This document shows positions 61,462 through 64,000 of a stretch of 64,000 nucleotides of DNA, piece after piece (position 1 is the stretch's first letter; the number at the start of each line of letters is the position of its first letter). Position numbers and translations under genes: made by a program. The stretch is from Tectiglobus sp965223355 (GTDB lineage Bacteria; Pseudomonadota; Alphaproteobacteria; Rhizobiales; Hyphomicrobiaceae). A model generated the notes under the pieces. That model was not told the DNA's origin. It ran no database searches and saw nothing but the letters and a program-made list of their open reading frames with translations. Location of the stretch: assembly GCA_965223355.1 (NCBI GenBank), contig CBDCWE010000003.1:744001-808000 (forward strand), in the 5' to 3' direction.

Positions 61462-62268
61462 TCACAGAGCTTCGCGATCCTGCTCCTTGCGGGTGTTGGC
61501 TTGCTCGTCGCGGTCACGCTGGATGGCATCACTAAAGGCCGATGCGAGAATGCCGGCCGGCATGGCAATCAATCCAATGCCGGTTATGGCGGTCAGGCCG
61601 GCAAAGATCTTGCCGATGACGGTAATCGGATAGGTATCGCCATAGCCGACCGTGGTCAGCGTCGCGATCGACCACCACATCGCGCGTGGAATGCTGCCGA
61701 AGGTGTCAGGTTGCAGGCCACCCTCGACCGTATAGAGCAAAGTTGACGAGGCAATGAGCAGGATCACTGCAATGGCGAAACTCATCAGCAGCTCGAAGCC
61801 GCGCTCGCGGACCGCCGTCTGAAAAATTGCCATGGCCTGAGAAAAACGGCCGAGACGCGCCAAACGCAGGATTCGCAACAGGCGCAGGATCCGCAGAATG
61901 AACGCCTCGCTGCCAAGGAACATCAAGAATGCCGGCAGCAACGCCAGCAGATCGATAATCGCCATCGGTGTGAAGGCAAACCGGATGCGGCCCAGGATGC
62001 CGGCGTATTCAGCCTGTTCGCCGGCCGCCCACAGCCGCATGACGTATTCGGTCAGGAATATCAGCGTGAAGGCAATTTCCAGCGCGCGAAAGAACCCTTC
62101 ATTGCCTTCGTAAACCAGCGGCTCGCTTTCGAGGATGGCGACAACCGTTGCGATCAAGATCAGGGCTGCGACGGCCAGATTGACCGGAGACAATCCCGGC
62201 CGTGGCCAGGCTACCGGCTCCAGCTGACGGTGGACGGCGGCGCGCAGGCTCGAAGATGTTTCAGGCAC
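61462..62268 (-). CDS. Voltage-gated potassium channel family protein
   Basis: This ~268-residue membrane protein has six predicted helices. The S4-like segment RILRLLRILRLARLGR carries regularly spaced arginines, and the pore has the K+ selectivity filter TLTTVGYGD. This is the plan of prokaryotic Kv channels. The GTG at 62268, preceded by GGAGG, is preferred to the GTG at 62304. It is not linked to other transport genes. Confidence 0.88.
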   Translation of the reverse strand: MPETSSSLRAAVHRQLEPVAWPRPGLSPVNLAVAALILIATVVAILESEPLVYEGNEGFFRALEIAFTLIFLTEYVMRLWAAGEQAEYAGILGRIRFAFTPMAIIDLLALLPAFLMFLGSEAFILRILRLLRILRLARLGRFSQAMAIFQTAVRERGFELLMSFAIAVILLIASSTLLYTVEGGLQPDTFGSIPRAMWWSIATLTTVGYGDTYPITVIGKIFAGLTAITGIGLIAMPAGILASAFSDAIQRDRDEQANTRKEQDREAL

Positions 62269-62324
62269 CGTTCCTCCAAATTCCCGCGACAGGATTGAGA
62301 GCACCGAGACGGCAATGCCGGCGG

Positions 62325-62951
62325 CTAAACCAACGCTTGGGCATCTTCTGCCACCCCAGCTGATGCCAGTCCAGGAGCAGCCACGACCAACATGCCGCTC
62401 GCATCGGTTTCAACACCCTTGTCCTTCAGACCGGCAACGAGGAATTGCCTAAAGCCGAACAGACAAGCCAATGGGACTGCAATAGCCAGTAGTCGGTTGC
62501 CTTCAAAGGCCGCAGACCATCCAACTGCAATCGCTGCGGCTGCCAACAGAACCCAAGACAGGCGGCGCGCGAGCGTTGGCGGCTCACTGGTGACACCAAT
62601 AAAGCCGGACTTCGACAGAAGCTGTTGGCAACACCCCACGAGCAAGACCGATAGCAAAACGCCGACCTGGGTATGGGCGACCAAGAACTCGGCCTCGGTG
62701 GGGTAGCCCAGCCGGATGACGCACTCAATAAACGGAGTGACGGCAAGAATGTAGAGATTGATGCCCAGCAAAATCGGATGATGAGAGATTTTATTCCGCG
62801 CAAATCCAAGGAACATGATCAAGGCGGCGAACGCGCCTGTCCATCCGGCAATTCGCAAATTACCGGTGGTTTGAAGCACGCTGAGAAATGCAATCGTTGG
62901 CGCATTCTCGATAACGCCAATCAAGAGCTTTTTCTGGTTCGATCCAAACAT
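62325..62951 (-). CDS. Hypothetical membrane protein
   Basis: This ~208-residue protein has about six hydrophobic segments (including IAGWTGAFAALIMFLGFA, HTQVGVLLSVLLVGCC, WVLLAAAAIAVGWSAAF). I do not recognise a family. ATGs at 62951 and 62972 are possible; further upstream the frame enters repeat C4, so an earlier start is unlikely. Base composition is slightly lower in GC than its neighbours, which might mean acquisition from elsewhere. Confidence 0.6.
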   Translation of the reverse strand: MFGSNQKKLLIGVIENAPTIAFLSVLQTTGNLRIAGWTGAFAALIMFLGFARNKISHHPILLGINLYILAVTPFIECVIRLGYPTEAEFLVAHTQVGVLLSVLLVGCCQQLLSKSGFIGVTSEPPTLARRLSWVLLAAAAIAVGWSAAFEGNRLLAIAVPLACLFGFRQFLVAGLKDKGVETDASGMLVVAAPGLASAGVAEDAQALV

Positions 62952-62986
62952 AGCTTCTCTCGTCCAACCCATCCGTTCGAACAGCC

Positions 62987-63266
62987 GAGTGGCCTGTATC
63001 ACCTAAAATGTCGTAATCAGACTCTCAGATTTGGTCTGTGCCAAGACGCGGTGGCCCCAAGGCGTGGGGGGTGATGCTGGCGCATCATAAGGCCGCCGCA
63101 ACGCCGGCACCAGGCCAGATCTAAGCGCCGTCGGTGCGTGTGCCTCGGCCCCGTGAGGACGTCAGCCGTGCTTACCATAGCACACGCTATGCTTGCGCAC
63201 GCATTTCTGCTCGCGAACCAGGGCAGCGCATCTGAACGCGTCATTTTAGGTGATACAGGCCACTAA
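62987..63266 (+). mobile_element. MITE-like repeat family C, complete copy C4
   Basis: This ~280-base copy has left terminal repeat GAGTGGCCTGTATCACCTAA and right terminal repeat TTAGGTGATACAGGCCACTA, a near-perfect inverted pair. The right edge is CTAA and the left edge CGAG, so flanking CTAG is not intact here. The inner sequence matches C2. Confidence 0.85.
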
Positions 63267-63291
63267 CGAGTTTCTGTTGCGATAGGAACTA

Positions 63292-64000
63292 TCAGCCCAA
63301 CTGATCGGCGGCCGGCGTCTGCCAGATCAATTCCGATACATCGGCAAAACGGCGCAGACGATCAAGCTCAGCATCCATTTTCTTGCGACGCGCGCCACCC
63401 CATCGTGTGCCAGGTTCAGGCCAGAAATTGAGGACGACAAGGCGGTCGTTGGCACGGTCAGCCTTGACTTCGATGCGGCCGACGAAACGGTCACCTTCCA
63501 AAATCGGAAAGACGTAATACCCCCACTGGCGCTTGGCGGCCGGGACAAAGATCTCGATGCGGTAGTCGAAACCGAAAAAGCGCGCAAGCCGGGCCCTGTC
63601 GCGCACCAGCGGATCAAACGGATTGAGAACGCGAAGCCGCGAGGTCGGCGCCGGCGCCGCGGCAAGGCGCGCCTCGATGTCCGCTGGTGCAACGGCTTTA
63701 AAGCAACCGCCCTGCGCGCATTCAACTTCAACGTCGACCAACTCGCGATGGGCGTTCGCGGCCCAGGCCCTGACTTCCGGCAGACTTGCCGCTTCCCAGA
63801 ACCTCATGATTTCGCCCGATGTGGCAAAACCCAACCGATCAAGGGCCGCGCGGCACAGCCAATCGAGCCCGTCGGCGTCCGCCAGTTCGATGTCGCGCAC
63901 ATGGTCGGGAATGACGCGCTCCGTCAGGTCGTAGAACTTGGTGAAGTTGTGGCGATGAGAGGTCGTCAGATCGCCGGCATACCACAGGTAGTCGAGGGCC
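63292..64000 (-). CDS. Winged-helix YcaQ-like DNA glycosylase family protein (partial)
   Basis: The gene runs off the right end of the window; 236 codons are seen. The segments YLWYAGDLTTSHRHNFTKFY, DLTERVIPDHV, and LNPFDPLVRDRARLARFFGF then KRQWGYYVFPILEGDRFVGR match the HTH_42/YcaQ family, which includes interstrand-crosslink glycosylases. The N-terminus and its catalytic residues are outside the window, so activity cannot be judged. The stop is TGA at 63292, after repeat C4. Confidence 0.82.
   Translation of the reverse strand, partial: ALDYLWYAGDLTTSHRHNFTKFYDLTERVIPDHVRDIELADADGLDWLCRAALDRLGFATSGEIMRFWEAASLPEVRAWAANAHRELVDVEVECAQGGCFKAVAPADIEARLAAAPAPTSRLRVLNPFDPLVRDRARLARFFGFDYRIEIFVPAAKRQWGYYVFPILEGDRFVGRIEVKADRANDRLVVLNFWPEPGTRWGGARRKKMDAELDRLRRFADVSELIWQTPAADQLG

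Overview
This window reads as chromosomal DNA from a GC-rich alphaproteobacterium; a Rhodospirillales-like lineage is plausible but I cannot fix genus or species. The call rests on families largely confined to Alphaproteobacteria (DUF4170, DUF2849, Usg, DUF2244, DUF3228, plant-type GshA) and on familiar gene orders (DUF4170-ubiA / rsmE-gshA; cysG-DUF2849-cysI-DUF934/Fpr; DUF2244-nth; rpmH-rnpA-yidC-engB). I saw no rRNA, tRNA, CRISPR array, prophage or intact insertion sequence.

Layout. 0.3-7.6 kb: phosphatase, MsbA-like ABC exporter, DUF4170, ubiA, rsmE, gshA. 8-16.4 kb: accessory metabolism (old-yellow-enzyme/FAD oxidoreductase, gamma-butyrobetaine-hydroxylase-like dioxygenase with an EamA exporter and a divergent LysR regulator, DUF3228, MFS transporter) with decayed transposase pieces. 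16.7-20.4 kb: Tad/VWA surface protein, TIM-barrel epimerase, AhpD-like protein, Lrp regulator. 20.5-25.6 kb: assimilatory sulfite/nitrite reduction (cysG, DUF2849, cysI, and a DUF934-ferredoxin-NADP reductase fusion). 25.8-34.2 kb: ornithine cyclodeaminase-like protein, pyruvate kinase, Usg, MetC-like lyase, a frameshifted CaiB CoA-transferase and malic enzyme MaeB. 34.2-40.9 kb: an orphan secreted protein, then a PP2C phosphatase, two FHA proteins and a divergent membrane Ser/Thr kinase with WD40 repeats, which form one phospho-signalling module. 41.2-52.3 kb: thiamine-diphosphate decarboxylases followed by an acyl-CoA catabolic operon (two acyl-CoA dehydrogenases, ADP-forming acyl-CoA synthetase, two crotonases, MFS transporter). 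52.7-57.6 kb: internally duplicated DUF2244 protein, nth, lutABC lactate operon. 57.8-62 kb: engB, yidC, rnpA, rpmH, K+ channel. The window ends inside a YcaQ-like winged-helix gene.

The most unusual feature is a dense set of short palindromic interspersed repeats (called here families A, B, C, D and H) in the intergenic gaps. A, B, C and H are bounded by the tetranucleotide CTAG or a close variant, often share that CTAG when they abut, and very often sit exactly where the CTAG also supplies the TAG stop codon of a gene (ubiA, DUF4170, gshA, the AhpD-like gene, cysI, the DUF934-FNR fusion, metC, the benzoylformate-decarboxylase-like gene, DUF2244). This looks like non-autonomous elements using YTAR-type targets, with surviving insertions concentrated at gene ends. 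An IS5/IS1182-type transposase remnant starts at one of these sites.
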